DNA of 64,000 nucleotides from Acorus gramineus (lineage: Eukaryota > Streptophyta > Magnoliopsida > Acorales > Acoraceae), in NCBI GenBank assembly GCA_030737835.1, contig CM060850.1, positions 11,893,571 to 11,957,570 of the forward strand, written 5' to 3'. The notes beneath the pieces are model-generated. The model had not been told where the DNA came from. It was given only the letters and a program-made list of their open reading frames with translations, and did not search any database. The position numbers were made by a program, and so were the translations under genes. Of this stretch, positions 1 through 10,639 are shown piece by piece (within the stretch, counting starts at the first letter, position 1; each line of letters opens with the position of its first letter).

Positions 1-2
1 GC

Positions 3-1007
3 GTTCGCGATCAACAAAGCGATGACGGCGGCCCGATCGTGCTGAAGACAACACCCATCGAAACCACCACGTTCCGGTACTGGAACAACATCGCGGCATC
101 GCGCAACGGGCTACTGTGCATTCAAGACCTCGTCAAGGACTACGACCTGCATGTCTGGGATCCAACGTGCCGGGGCGAGCCAGTCGCTCTCCCCATGGAT
201 CCGCAACGGCGTAAGTTTCAACCGGTCATGATAGGCATCGGATACGACGACACTACGTCAACGAATAAGTATAAGTTCCTGAGGGTGGGAGTGGAGCAGC
301 CCGCGGACGTCCTCGACCTTGCATACGTTACCTTCCCCGTAAGGGATTGTCATGTTTGCGATATCGCCATGGACGGGAGGGTGGGGCCTTGGAGGAGGAT
401 TGGCGAGTTTTCGAACGATTACGATGCGAGACTGCTGGGGGTTTCTTGGAACGGCGGGATCCATTGGCTTTTCTATGAGCGCGGACGCCTCAATAAATCG
501 CGACCTGAGGTGGCTTCTTTCTGTGTAAAAGAGGAGAAGTTTGAGCTATGTAAGGGTCCAGATTGTCTTGAAGAGTATAGTAGGGATAGAATATACAGGT
601 TAGCCATCCTCGGAGGTCATCTATCTTTCATTGAGTACTCGCTTACCGACCTTCGGATGGAGATATGGATGGTGAAGGATGATTTTGGTTGGGATGAGAA
701 TAAGTACTCTTGGACCAAAGAATATGTCATTCCCTTTGGCAGGCATCCTACAATTAAACATATACGTAATCTAATGGTTATGTGCTTATGGAGGAATGAT
801 GAGATCTTAATCAAGGAGGGTTGGACTGGCCTGGTTTCTTATGACACAAAGAAGGGGACTTTCCAAGATGTTGAAATTGATGGCCTCCATGGGAAACCCA
901 TTTTTGGGGTGTACCCTTTTTACAGAAGCCTCATGTTGAAGAAGGCTGATGACACAAAGTTGGAAGAAATTGAGAGGAAAGCAAAGAAGCTCAAGATAAA
1001 CATGTAA
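3..1007 (+). CDS. F-box-associated domain protein, 5' end outside the window
   Basis: The frame is open from the first bases of the window to a TAA at 1005-1007, so the N-terminus, where an F-box would lie, is not visible; the first apparent start (GTG at 39) is not a real start. Seen: an F-box-associated interaction pattern with SRNGLLCIQD near the start, then HVWDPTCRGE, GIGYDD, YKFLRVGV, a GGIHWLFYE strand and a C-terminal block with MEIWMVKDD and YSWTKEYVIPF. Proteins of this family usually act as substrate receptors of SCF ubiquitin ligases in cytosol or nucleus; that role is inferred from family only. The C-terminus is Lys-rich (ERKAKKLKI). The visible part is one exon. A broken second copy lies 11.5 kb downstream on the same strand. 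It could instead be an F-box-less FBA-only protein. Confidence 0.82.
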   Translation, partial: VRDQQSDDGGPIVLKTTPIETTTFRYWNNIAASRNGLLCIQDLVKDYDLHVWDPTCRGEPVALPMDPQRRKFQPVMIGIGYDDTTSTNKYKFLRVGVEQPADVLDLAYVTFPVRDCHVCDIAMDGRVGPWRRIGEFSNDYDARLLGVSWNGGIHWLFYERGRLNKSRPEVASFCVKEEKFELCKGPDCLEEYSRDRIYRLAILGGHLSFIEYSLTDLRMEIWMVKDDFGWDENKYSWTKEYVIPFGRHPTIKHIRNLMVMCLWRNDEILIKEGWTGLVSYDTKKGTFQDVEIDGLHGKPIFGVYPFYRSLMLKKADDTKLEEIERKAKKLKINM

Positions 1008-1103
1008 TAAGATTACTGTTTAAGAATGGCATGTAATGAAGATTATATCAGTCATTGTCGTCCATTATTAGTTTTTAATATAATTTTATTTTTGTTGCTG
1101 TTT

Positions 1104-1109
1104 AATAAA
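1104..1109 (+). terminator. Candidate polyadenylation signal of the F-box-associated gene
   Basis: AATAAA lies about 97 bases past the stop codon. In the duplicated copy near 12.72 kb the same position reads AATGAA, so the canonical hexamer is altered there. Confidence 0.5.
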
Positions 1110-1699
1110 TGTAGGGAAGAGAGATGGCCAAAATAATATGCTTCTTATGTAATCATTTTTGGCTTGTCATATAGTTTGCTTAATGAGATACTATATTCGG
1201 AAATATACAGAGTTGATAGTATGGCCTAATGTTATGTCAAATGGATGAACAAACAACATATAGTGTACAATTTGTGTATCACTGGCTTGAAAAAGAGTTC
1301 GGTAACCAAAAAGAGAGTTAAGAATCGATATGTATTTTAGACATTCATTGATTGTATAACATTCCATTTTGTTGCAGAATACAATATGAAGTTGAATCAA
1401 TAAAATACATCAATTCCAAACACTTAGATGGATATTAGCACCCAAGATAACATGGAGAACATATGATTTTGAATTAAACGAGACATGCACATTTACTGTC
1501 ATTCAAGAGGGGCATATGTAAAAAAAAAAAAATAGTGGATTCACTGAGATCATTCATTTTAGTGTTTTACCGGTGGTATGCCTGACACATTATATGATTT
1601 GAAATCAATCATGAAGATTGATTTTTAAACAATAAACTATATAACATTCATAAACAAAGTAGATTGATAGAATTATTATGAAAGGTCAGTCTTATTATA

Positions 1700-1915
1700 T
1701 GGGTGAAACAACTATGGCAAAAAGACAAGTTTTCGATGGTTTAGATAGAATGTTTAAAGATCTTACCATGTGCAAACTGCCAACTGATCATTTATGGCAG
1801 AAACTTCAGCCAGATATCTCTTACTATTCCTGGCAGTTCAAGAGAGGAAATTGTTAATGAAACCTTAATAATATCACCAATCTTGATCTTAAGCTTAAAA
1901 AAACTAGGCTCACAT
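1700..1915 (+). pseudogene. PIF1-like helicase relic, copy 1
   Basis: One frame reads GETTMAKRQVFDGLDRMFKD, matching the PIF1/Helitron helicase block usually seen as E-A-P-M-x(3)-F-E-A-L-D-R-x-x-R-D. After a frameshift, other frames give pieces equivalent to the later 'FGGDFRQ-IPVIPxGxRxDIV' region. Stops and frame shifts make it non-coding. The same relic, slightly better preserved, lies at 13.16-13.39 kb at the same distance behind the second F-box copy. PIF1-type helicases are carried by plant Helitrons and also exist as host genes, so a Helitron source is an inference. Confidence 0.6.
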
Positions 1916-3335
1916 AAAAAATGGAAACAAAATCAAGCCCAATATAATCAGAGTTCTCATGTCCAAGGAAAAAGAAAGTCTATATAATAACAGAAATTGG
2001 CATTAATCATAAAGACAATATTTGAAGCACACTGAGAATTTGCAAACACCTGAGTCGTGTTAGCCCGAAATATGAACATGTGGAGGAGATGATGTAGTTA
2101 CTCATTGGTCATTTTCCTTGGAATCCCACAGGCATATTAAAACTGACTCTGGATGACAGCAATGAACCATTACAAAAAGAAATCCTGAACAGTTTAACAC
2201 TAAGTGGATCATTGTCTCGTTAATTAATACCTAAGCTAAATTGTCCAATAATGTTGCTCTGAAATATTGTCTCTATCCAATGGGACATGGCTGATATGCA
2301 AAGATTTCAACAAAATGTAACTAATACAGAAATTGTTTGTGGTGCACATCATGTGTTAAAGAACTCTTCCTTAAATATCCCTTCAACCAGTAGAAATCAA
2401 CATTCTTTTTTTAATTAAAAAAAAAAACAAATCATGTTCAATTGAGTTTTATAATCACAATAAACAACACTCAAGGACAAATCTTGAAACACATTGAAAT
2501 TATCTATTAGGCCCATGCAGTAGCTATTATAATCATGGTATAAATCTGAAATGGTACTCTAAAATCACTTGCCAACATGCAGTTGGATCCATAACTCAAT
2601 AGTTGATATTTGATAATAAAACTTGCAACCACGAGGTCTTGGTTTTAAACCCACTACTTGCATATCAAACAATTATCATTTGCCAACAATAATGTTTATT
2701 ACTTATTATAGAGAAAGTGACCCGGTTTTTATTTAAATTTTTATCCTATTTTAAATCTAGCAATTACACATCTAGTCATCTATTTATTCAAAATTCAAGA
2801 TTTCAAGTCAAAACATAAATCATAAATATATTTTAAGATTTCAAAATCAAATTTAAGTAAATCATATCAACAGATCTATCTCAATTAAATTGTAAGTTAT
2901 TTGTATTATAATATAAAAAAATTATGTATTACATTGTGTGCAAATTTATTAGTCTTTATGTTAAATAGAATGAGTTTTTTTTGGAATGGTTCAATATTCT
3001 ATAAACATTTGGTCTATAGGATTTCATTTATAATAATATTACAGTTATATTTTGTATATTTAAACTCTCTTTGGGGAACATGTCACTAAAATTTTGATTC
3101 TAAAATCAATCTGTCAATTTATCGTGAGAATTTTCAAGAAATTCAATTTCTCGTGAGAAAATTACGAGAATTTCAATTTCTATACAAGGACAAGCAATTT
3201 AATCTGAAAAATCCTATCAATCCATATTGAATACAGCGAGTCTATAAACTCAATAAATGATGATTTGTTTTTCTATTGTCAGCACTCATTCGCACATCCC
3301 CATCTTCCCTCCCAAAAAAACAGAGCACCGGTAGA
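1916..3335. other. Intergenic, no gene seen; 5' third belongs to the duplicated block
   Basis: Up to about 2,290 the sequence aligns with 13.39-13.79 kb, the tail of the duplicated F-box/PIF1 block. Beyond that it is AT-rich with short poly-A and poly-T runs. A 61-codon frame at 2,901-3,089 has no recognisable features and is probably chance. Confidence 0.6.
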
Positions 3336-3342
3336 TATAAAA
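3336..3342 (+). promoter_or_regulatory. TATA box of the STE20-like kinase fragment gene
   Basis: TATAAAA is followed about 25-30 bases later by a CT-rich stretch at 3,361-3,398, a common setting for plant transcription starts. That would leave a leader of roughly 80 bases before the ATG at 3,446. Confidence 0.5.
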
Positions 3343-3445
3343 CAGGGCTCCAAAATATAAACTCTCTCTCTCTCTCAACCCCCTCCCCCTCTCCCTCTGA
3401 AAATCAGAAATCTTGAAAACTTCTTGGTCTCTCTCCAAGAACAAG

Positions 3446-4189
3446 ATGAATTCAAGAATGCAAAACGAAAGCCAACCTCCAGTGATAGCTTCGTCGCTTT
3501 CTTTGTATTCAATACTACGGTCTGCCCATCCTGATGGATTACAGGAAGAACTTCTCACTATGGTTCTCTATGGAGTCCTCCAGGCGACTGGTCGCATACA
3601 CTCTGAAAATATAGGTCATGGTGACATCAACACGAGGAACATCTTTCTTACGAGGGACGGCACAGTTCAGCTCTCAACCAGAGATACCAGTATGCATCAG
3701 CCCATCAAGAACCTCGACTACTGGATTGCGCCCGAGTTCTTTCAGGATTTGCAAGTTGCTACAATGGTCACTAATGTCATTAAGGCCGACATTTGGTCGC
3801 TCGGTGTACTCGCGCTGGAGATGCTTCACGGAAGGCCCCCGGTCTGCATGTCAATCAAGTGGAGTGGTTCTCAAGGGTTTATTCAGAGGTTCAAGAAATT
3901 CGTTTTCCTCTGTTTCAAGACAGATCCTCGAGCACGATCCCCCGTGTCACAACTACTGCAGTCCGGACTCTTCTCTCCTCGGTTCCGTCTTGACCGGAGT
4001 ATCATAAGGAGGGTCCTCAGTGAAGGAACTCCTGTCGCAGAGGACGAGGTGCCCTTGTTGCTCGGTGAAGTGGCTGATTCAAAGGGGTTCATATTCATTC
4101 CTGAATCCCTGATTCTGGTAGAATCATCCAGGCTGATTGATGAGGGGTCACCCCAAGACAGCGGGAACAATGAGCAATCACCGAACTGA
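3446..4189 (+). CDS. STE20/OSR1-type kinase C-lobe protein, probably a pseudokinase
   Basis: A 247-codon intact frame. The earlier in-frame codon at 3,413 is TTG, so ATG 3,446 is chosen. Seen: a region like the subdomain V-VI linker (SILRSAHPDGLQEE), a catalytic-loop equivalent HGDINTRNIFL (residues 58-68), then LSTRDTS where VKLADFGVS is expected, WIAPEFF as the APE motif, KADIWSLGVLALEMLHG (subdomain IX) and a subdomain XI-like stretch with FLCFKTDPRAR. Order and wording fit the STE20/OSR1/BLUS1-like group. The glycine loop and the VAIK lysine are absent, and DFG is replaced by T-R-D, so phosphotransfer is unlikely. It is a single exon, so a retrocopy or a truncated intronless paralogue are both possible. 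Lack of stops over 247 codons suggests recent origin or retained use as a regulatory pseudokinase. Confidence 0.7.
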   Translation: MNSRMQNESQPPVIASSLSLYSILRSAHPDGLQEELLTMVLYGVLQATGRIHSENIGHGDINTRNIFLTRDGTVQLSTRDTSMHQPIKNLDYWIAPEFFQDLQVATMVTNVIKADIWSLGVLALEMLHGRPPVCMSIKWSGSQGFIQRFKKFVFLCFKTDPRARSPVSQLLQSGLFSPRFRLDRSIIRRVLSEGTPVAEDEVPLLLGEVADSKGFIFIPESLILVESSRLIDEGSPQDSGNNEQSPN

Positions 4190-5811
4190 TGAACAACTCT
4201 GCCACTACCCTTCAGTTTCACCAGGTTTCTTGATTTTTTCTGTATATTCAGCGTCGTCTTCCCTACTGTAAACCCTAGATTTTCTTGAGTTGTCATTCTT
4301 TCCTAGTGCATGGTAGGGCATATAAAATTGTCAACACAGACAGTTTTTTGGTGCTGTAGTTATGCAGTTGTTCTGAAAAAACAGTTTTTTTTTTCTCAGG
4401 GAAAAAAAGAAAAGAAATCATCAAGGTTGGTTCCCATACACAAATTGACATTGGTCAGTAATCATACACATGATAGCTACAATGTGTCTACCTATCAATC
4501 AACTCTAGAGAAAATGCACCTCTCATATAAGGTTTATGAGCAGCCATAAAATATGTTCATTTCTATAAAGCCTTCTCAACCCGCACTGTGTCCTGCACCC
4601 CTGTGGGGTGAAATATGGAGATATGGCATATATCCAACCAGATGGGATGAATTTATGTTTGTTGTTTGTATTAATTAAACAATACTACTAAAAAGTCTCT
4701 TCATTAGAAGAACACACATGTCTAGCAGAATGGGTAACCCATAGCAACCTTATAAGCAACACTGATGTAACTTGCCTCAATTAAATTAAAATCAAATTAC
4801 TGATAGTCTTCAAAAGGGATAGAACAATATTTCTTCCTATCTCATTTCAAAAAAATCCACTGAGCTTTGGAAAAAAGCCCAACCCAGATTTTCGATCTCT
4901 CCATTTCAATTGCCCTTCCATACACTATAGGGACTAAAAGGCCCCTATTTCATGGTTCTCACTTGGTCTTTGATTCTAATGAAATCACTTGACTGTTGCT
5001 GCAAAGCCTATTATCTTTTGGTTATGCTGTCTGTATATTAAACATATGAACTCGTATTACAGGGCAATAAAAGTTTCATGGATAGTACATTTTCTCTCCA
5101 CAAAACAAAACCAAAAAAACAGTGTGGTAGAGCAATCAAAATTAGATCTCTTATGTTTTCTGTATAATAAACAAAAAAGAGTTTGATGGATCCATCTGTG
5201 AATTTTAAATATTGATAGGGAAAGAAGATAGTTTGATACAGCAATAAAAATGTTTTTCTAATGTTTTATTTTAAAAAATGATTTATGAAGGGCATCCAAT
5301 AACCCACATAACAAACACAGCTGAAATCCACAGACCCATGCGTGGAACTCATGGACTATGCACCTGATAGAAGAACTAGGATGGAAAAAAAAAGATCATA
5401 GAATAATATTTGTCCACTAGATAAAAGTGATGGTCGCGAACCAACCTCTCACATGTCATTTTTGCAGCACCAAAAATAGCACAAATGTTCCTGATGCCCA
5501 CTAATTGATACACCCTGGAGATTTTGAGACATATATAAACGGATCAAATATTTTCATCAATACATTTTACATTGTCTGATGCGCAGGGCCTGCCATCATT
5601 TTACAATGCTTCATCAAATGCACATAACATGCAGGCTATAATTGTTTATGATCCTCCAAAAAAAAAAAGGACATGAGGAAACAATGTCTCTAAAACAACA
5701 AAAAAGAAAAAGAAAAAGAGAGGCATCTTATCATAGAGAGCTGTGTTCTAGTGACCCCCAACCTTTGGCAATCTCACCAAATTGTTCCTTGACCAAACTT
5801 GATCATTTCCT
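4190..5811. other. Intergenic with the first copy of the 430-bp repeat core
   Basis: The start is the likely 3' UTR of the kinase-like gene. No gene is recognised. Bases 4,774-4,940 match the core of the repeat found at 6,050-6,215 and 7,729-7,850 (shared phrases such as CTTCCTA, AACCCAGAT and CAATTGCCCTTCCA), so this is an older or displaced member of that array. Poly-A runs occur at 4,390-4,420 and 5,660-5,720. Confidence 0.55.
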
Positions 5812-6256
5812 TTGCTTAAGAATTTATTAAGAGAAAATATTCAAAGGTATGCACCAATACTATTGACAATTTGACATCTATAATAGCATCAATAAGATCC
5901 CATAGCATATCAAATTACTTTCATCATTAAACTTAGCCAACTACTGCCCACAATCATCTCCAGCCCACACCCCCCCCCCCCCCCCACTGCAACAATATCA
6001 GTAACATTCATGTAACACGTATCCAGCAACATTCCCTTTGCTGAAGAATTAACACTAAACCATCACCGACTGTCCTCAAAGGGATATAACAGTCTTTCTT
6101 CCTACCTAGTTCCTAGTTTCTATAAAAATACACTAAGATTCAGAAAAAACCAACCCAGATCTTCCATCTCCCGTGTCAATTGCCCTTCCACATGCAAAGG
6201 GATTTGAAAGCCCATTTTTCCATAGACAAGTTATCATTCCCTTTGCTTAAAAATTT

Positions 6257-6863
6257 AGGGCTAAAGATATCCTTGTCCCCGCAAACATGGGTAATCCCAT
6301 ATATGTCCTTGTCAAGATTGGGGAGACGCATGGGTGGGTGGTGTTCAATCATGTTTTGTAATTTCCCTTTTGGGCTTCCTCCCCAATTAATGTAATTGAG
6401 GGCGAAAGCCTATTATTTCATCCAAAAAAAGAAATTGGGGTGTACGAGTCCTTAAAAACTCACAAAATTCATATACATCCCTCCCATCAACAGAAATTAA
6501 CCATAAACCCACCTACCCTAGTTAACCATACCCATACCATGAAATGATTAAATTATCTAAAAAAAAATTACCTCTCCAAATAGTGCCTATCTAGGAATGA
6601 AAGAAATATTAAAATCCTACAAAGGTAATTTGGTCTTTAACAAGGACCAATTTGTTTTATGATTGTTTATAAGGACTATAATGTCTATACAATTACATGG
6701 TGATGGAATATTCATGAAATATTCCCTCAAGCTTCAATGAAAATTTAACCTAGAGATGATAATTGGGTTTTTGTGAGTTTTCAAGGATTTGTACATCCAC
6801 CCCAACTTTAATAGGAACTTATATAGGATTACCCATGTTTGTAAGGATGTAGACGACTTTAAT
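6257..6863. mobile_element. Foldback-type DNA element inside the 430-bp repeat
   Basis: The left end (about 6,257-6,310) and the reverse complement of the right end (about 6,810-6,863) share TAAAG, ATCCTT and CAAACATGGGTAATCC in the same order. Comparison with the neighbouring monomer shows that this segment interrupts it at an AATTTA, which is present on both sides. No transposase is coded, so it is non-autonomous. Confidence 0.5.
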
Positions 6864-6950
6864 CCAATAATTTATCAAGAGAAAATATCCAAGATACGTA
6901 CCAATACTATTGATATCGCGTCTAATAACATAGATAAAATCTCATAACTT

Positions 6951-7612
6951 TTTTTTAATAGAACAATCTTATTAGAAAAAGGTGCCCCTGAAAAAAGGAG
7001 AGGCGAGATTCTACAGATAAAGGGAAGACAATATAGAGACATCGAAGGCACGTGTTCTACAAATAATACCTTTTTTGTTGGAATATGGGTCTATTGGGTT
7101 GATCTAAATGCTCTAACATACCGCATGAGAAACTAGCCATTGGAATTTGGCAAGGTTGCTACAACCCCTCACTTGGGTCTTTTCCGAAACCATCACCATG
7201 TATCTTCAAGATTCTTGAAAGAGCAATGGGTCCCACGAGTCCTACCCACTTTCTCCCAAATCACCCCACCCAAGGAAAATGTGCTCTCTTGTTTTCTCTT
7301 TTAAATCACAAAGTTCGAAAGTAACATCACCATCATTGGCCCATTATAATCAATTAATCTTGGTAAGCACTTGTCAAGAGCAAGCAACCACATGAGACCC
7401 TAATTATTAATGGGACAAAGGGTTTCCAAAAAAGGCACTTGAAATGAATAGTGAGTAGGCTTTAGGAGGGGTTCTTATTAATCCTCCTATAGAAGGACAT
7501 CACGGAGAACCCGGAACGATGAGACAATTTCCATGCCCCCTCCTCCAATTTCAATTCAATCTCTTGTAAGTCCACAAGGATCGGGGACATCCGCTTCAAC
7601 ATCATTAATACT
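6951..7612. other. Unclassified ~660-bp insertion in the repeat monomer
   Basis: Recognised only because the monomer sequence stops near 6,950 and resumes near 7,612. It opens with a T-run and is richer in GC than its surroundings. No terminal repeats or protein motif could be identified on either strand. Confidence 0.4.
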
Positions 7613-8217
7613 ATGATGCAATCATCATTATTAAATTTACTTTCATCAAAACACTTAATTTATGACACTTAACCAATCATCTCCATCCCCACCCATGGCA
7701 CCTACACCAGCAACATTCATATAACCTCCTCAATTAAATTAAAACCAAACCACTGACAGTCCTTTAAGTGATAGAACAGTATTTCTTCCTGCCTAGTTTC
7801 TATAAAATTCCACCGATTTTCGAGAAAAGCCCAAGCCGGAATTTTGATAGAACAGTCCTTTTGTGCTCTTTCTACACATTAAATGACAAAGACTCAGTGA
7901 TAGAGCAATGAAAACGTGATCCTTTTGTGCTCTAACATTAAAATCAGTATGTTCGATAATCTTTATGGGAGGCCTATTTATCTTCTTTGCCTTTCAAAGT
8001 AAGGTTCACTTTTTCTTCACTCTTTTCTTCCCTTTTTTTTTTTCCTAATACTATGATTAGTTGAAAACTGAAATCAGGTAGAGCTCCAGAAAATGAATAT
8101 AAAATAACAAAAGCCAAAATTCCAAATCTAAAATGTCAAGTAGATGAGCAATCTATATAAGGACCAATTCAGATCAGAAGAAAACCGATTTGAGCACGAA
8201 TTCCGAGAAATCCAAAC

Positions 8218-8463
8218 CTTCATGTTGGAGAGCAGGACCGGAGAGTCGAGCAGAGTCGACGGGCTCAGCCCGGCGATCGGGAGGAGACTCGCCAGTGTCA
8301 TCGATTTGTACTTCGCCCCGCCCGGAACCAAGGATTCCTCCGCCGTTGCCTCCGGAGCTGACCCGAGATCGGCCCGTTCGGGGTCCGGAGTTGATCGATT
8401 GAAGGGAAGAGGGAGAGAGAGAGAGACGTTTCGTGTGTCCGGATGAGGGGCATTTTGGGGAGT
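8218..8463 (-). pseudogene. Orphan first exon of a group I WRKY transcription factor
   Basis: Read on the minus strand, the frame contains PGGAKYKSM and GLSPSTLLDSPVLLSNMK. This matches the N-terminal signature of group I WRKY factors of the WRKY20/WRKY2 type (GGARYK-, GLSPTSFLESPVLLSN-K), which precedes the SP cluster. AAG|GTTTGG at the end is a credible donor site. No in-frame ATG is found before the motif (the frame opens after a TAA at 8,464-8,466), the usual Ser-rich linker before GLSP is missing, and no WRKYGQK-encoding sequence was found on the minus strand down to 4.3 kb. It is therefore treated as a truncated fragment. The local sequence is GC-rich compared with both flanks. The overlapping plus-strand frames are shadows. 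Confidence 0.6.
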
Positions 8464-9276
8464 TTACGTGACCGGCGCTTGTTACTTTCACCCTGTTAAT
8501 TTGTTAACCCACCCCTTTCGGTAACCAGCCCATCCATTTTTCTAGAGCCTGCGAACCTATATCACTTGTCATAGGGAAAAATTAGAGACCCAAAATTTAT
8601 CTCATACCCTTTACGACACTAGTGTTCTCGAACACTAGTTCAGTCTCTCTATAGTCGCTTAACACACAAAATACACAAGACACAAGGAGAGTTGGGCAGA
8701 ACCCTCATGTTGTATTCACTCAACGATTACAACTTATGTCCTTGTTATCTTCGGCTTATATAGAGTTACAAGAGCCTCAGCCCCCTGACCCTACTTAGTC
8801 AAGCACTTGACCAAGCAATTACAAGGAGTGTGACTTGTTCTGCCTAGGCAACTTTCCCACTCTACACGTGGACGCAGAGTTGCCCACGTCGTGGGCACGC
8901 CGAGTGTCCACGAACGTGCCACGTCATCCCAAGATCCGTTCCCGTCCCACGAGAATCGCGCATGTGCGTAACCGTTCCGTCTCGCTGGATAACCACGTCC
9001 TTGGGCGCGCTGGTTGCCTGCACGCATTTCAGATCTGCCCCGAAATAAAAATAAAAGATGAGATCACACCCTCCAAGCCCACCCCAAACATTTTAGAAGA
9101 CACCTCTCTCTCATTTTGGTTCTCCTCTATAGAACGACTCCCAGCTCCTTCATCCATCACTTCGCAAGAGGGTTTGCTGGTGGGAGATTATCCATCATCT
9201 GAAAATAAGAACATGTACGTTCTGCGTTTTAGATTATAAAATGAACTGAATATAATATTGCTCTTTTGAGTTTGAT
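8464..9276. other. Intergenic; possible LTR-like sequence, no gene
   Basis: A 20-base interrupted palindrome lies at 8,619-8,638. The stretch about 8,690-8,790 (TTGTATTCACTCAACGATTA, then TATATAGAGTTACAAGAG) resembles the R/U5 zone of plant copia LTRs, but no TG...CA boundaries or target duplication were found. The plus-strand frame 8,835-9,239 has no recognisable domain. Confidence 0.3.
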
Positions 9277-9860
9277 TTGGGATATGATTTTAAATTTTTG
9301 ATTGATATGGGTTATAAGGGTGAGGAGTGTAAATGCCATAACTCCACTTTGGTTCCAATGGTGTCTGAAATTTGGATGCCCAAGGTGCTTTTAAAAGTCA
9401 AAATCTTTTTGTGGTTGTTATACCAATGGAGGGTTCTCACGAAGAAATATCGCTCGAAGAGAGTCCACATCATATTATCCCTGTGCATATGCGACGGCGG
9501 TGGAGTCCACTGACAACCTCTTCTGTCAATGCAAGATAGTCCGCGGGCTATGACATTTGTTGAGGGTTCGAGGTCTAATTTAATTAGATTTTAGTTTCAT
9601 TGATGAGGTACAACGACTTTCTCACATTGCCAGACAAAGCTGTGACAAGAGAATCAAGGCCAAGGAGGGGTTTGGGCAATTTAGCTATGCAGAAATGCTG
9701 TGGTCTTTAAAGGTTAACACTTTCACCATAAAAATCTATAGGAATCGGTTGTGTGTTTTGTCAAGGACTGGGGCAAGATTCTAGCAGGCGCAAGAGAGAT
9801 TGCGGTGGAGGATAGGAGACTATGCACCCTGGGGTATTCACTTTATAGATACAGATGGAG
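9277..9860 (+). pseudogene. LINE relic with zf-RVT zinc-binding segment
   Basis: The frame contains EIWMPKVLLKVKIFLWLLYQ and WRVLTKK, the reverse-transcriptase zinc-binding (zf-RVT) signature of plant L1-type LINEs. After a frameshift near 9,480 the next pieces of the same domain follow (a C-x-Y-x(3)-E-S-T-D-N-LF-C-x-C pattern). At 9,690-9,780 another frame gives MLWSLKV and YRNRLCV, similar to the family tail IW-x-x-RN-x-x-F. It is 5'-truncated with several frame breaks, and no poly-A tail is seen. Confidence 0.6.
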
Positions 9861-10639
9861 TGTAAGTAGAGTAGAACTCTCTTCTTCTCTATTTTGCTCT
9901 CTTTTTTTATACTTTTTATAATGTATGTTTTTTGAACATTTGTTAAATTAATATATTTGGGATAGCATTAGTCTACCGATTCCTAAAAAAGAAAAAACTT
10001 TTCAAGGGGTGGGATATGGCGGGGTGAGTTCCTTTCCTTCACACTAGAGTTTTTGTTTATACGTGGGGTGGGAGGATTAATTCCAGGGGTGAAAATAACG
10101 GCCCTTACGGTACAACACGTGATTTGTAAGAAAGAGGCGCGTTCCGAGTCAACTATTATGTATAGTGGCGCACATATAATGCTCTCAGCCAAGTTGTTCA
10201 GAAACCCCAAGTTAAGCTTTTGAGGATAATTTTTTCTAATTTTAGGAGATGAAAAATCTATTAATTTTGTCTTTATTTACATTTGTTAAAATTAAGACAA
10301 AAAGTAAGAATAAATATTATTTCAGTCTTTAGATGAAAAAAAAACCCTTATTTTCATTTTAAAATTAAGACAACTGTCCGCACTTTATCCAAATTATTTT
10401 TTATATCAAAAGAGATAAATTTTCTTTTCTTCCCACTTATCTCCACAATTACATCTTATTTAGTTCGTATGACTTATCAAATTCTTCGTACTTTTATAAA
10501 TATAATCTTAATTTTCATGGCTGCCTTTCAACCCAATGTAATCTTTTTCATTATTTATGATATCAGTGACAAAGTACATTTTTAGAAAATAGCTATTTCC
10601 CCATAAAAACAGATGGGGGAAGGGAATTGTTGCTATATT
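9861..10639. other. AT-rich intergenic, nothing recognised
   Basis: Short frames only, with no motif or repeat structure that could be supported. Confidence 0.5.

Larger units (their letters stand above)
5812..7960. repeat. Head-to-tail pair of a ~430-bp monomer, second copy split by two inserts
   Basis: Monomer 1 runs from the phrase CTTTGCTTAAGAATTTAT at 5,812 to its recurrence near 6,240. Monomer 2 starts there, is interrupted at about 6,257-6,863 and again at about 6,951-7,612, and then continues to about 7,870. Removing both inserts puts the shared core (near 6,066 and 7,752) about 420 bases apart, the same spacing as the monomer length. A C-run of about 18 bases lies in monomer 1 near 5,970. 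No coding signal is seen. Confidence 0.6.

Noticed and set aside
39-41. GTG as start of the first gene
   Set aside because: The frame is open upstream to the window edge and eukaryotic genes use ATG; the gene is simply cut by the window.
3413-3415. TTG as start of the kinase-like gene
   Set aside because: Not an ATG; the first in-frame ATG is at 3,446 and a stop lies just upstream at 3,398.
8144-8491. Plus- and minus-strand frames overlapping the WRKY exon
   Set aside because: Shadows of the GC-rich WRKY exon frame; no family resemblance.
8835-9239. 134-codon frame as a gene
   Set aside because: No recognisable domain, no promoter or splice context; possibly part of LTR-like sequence.
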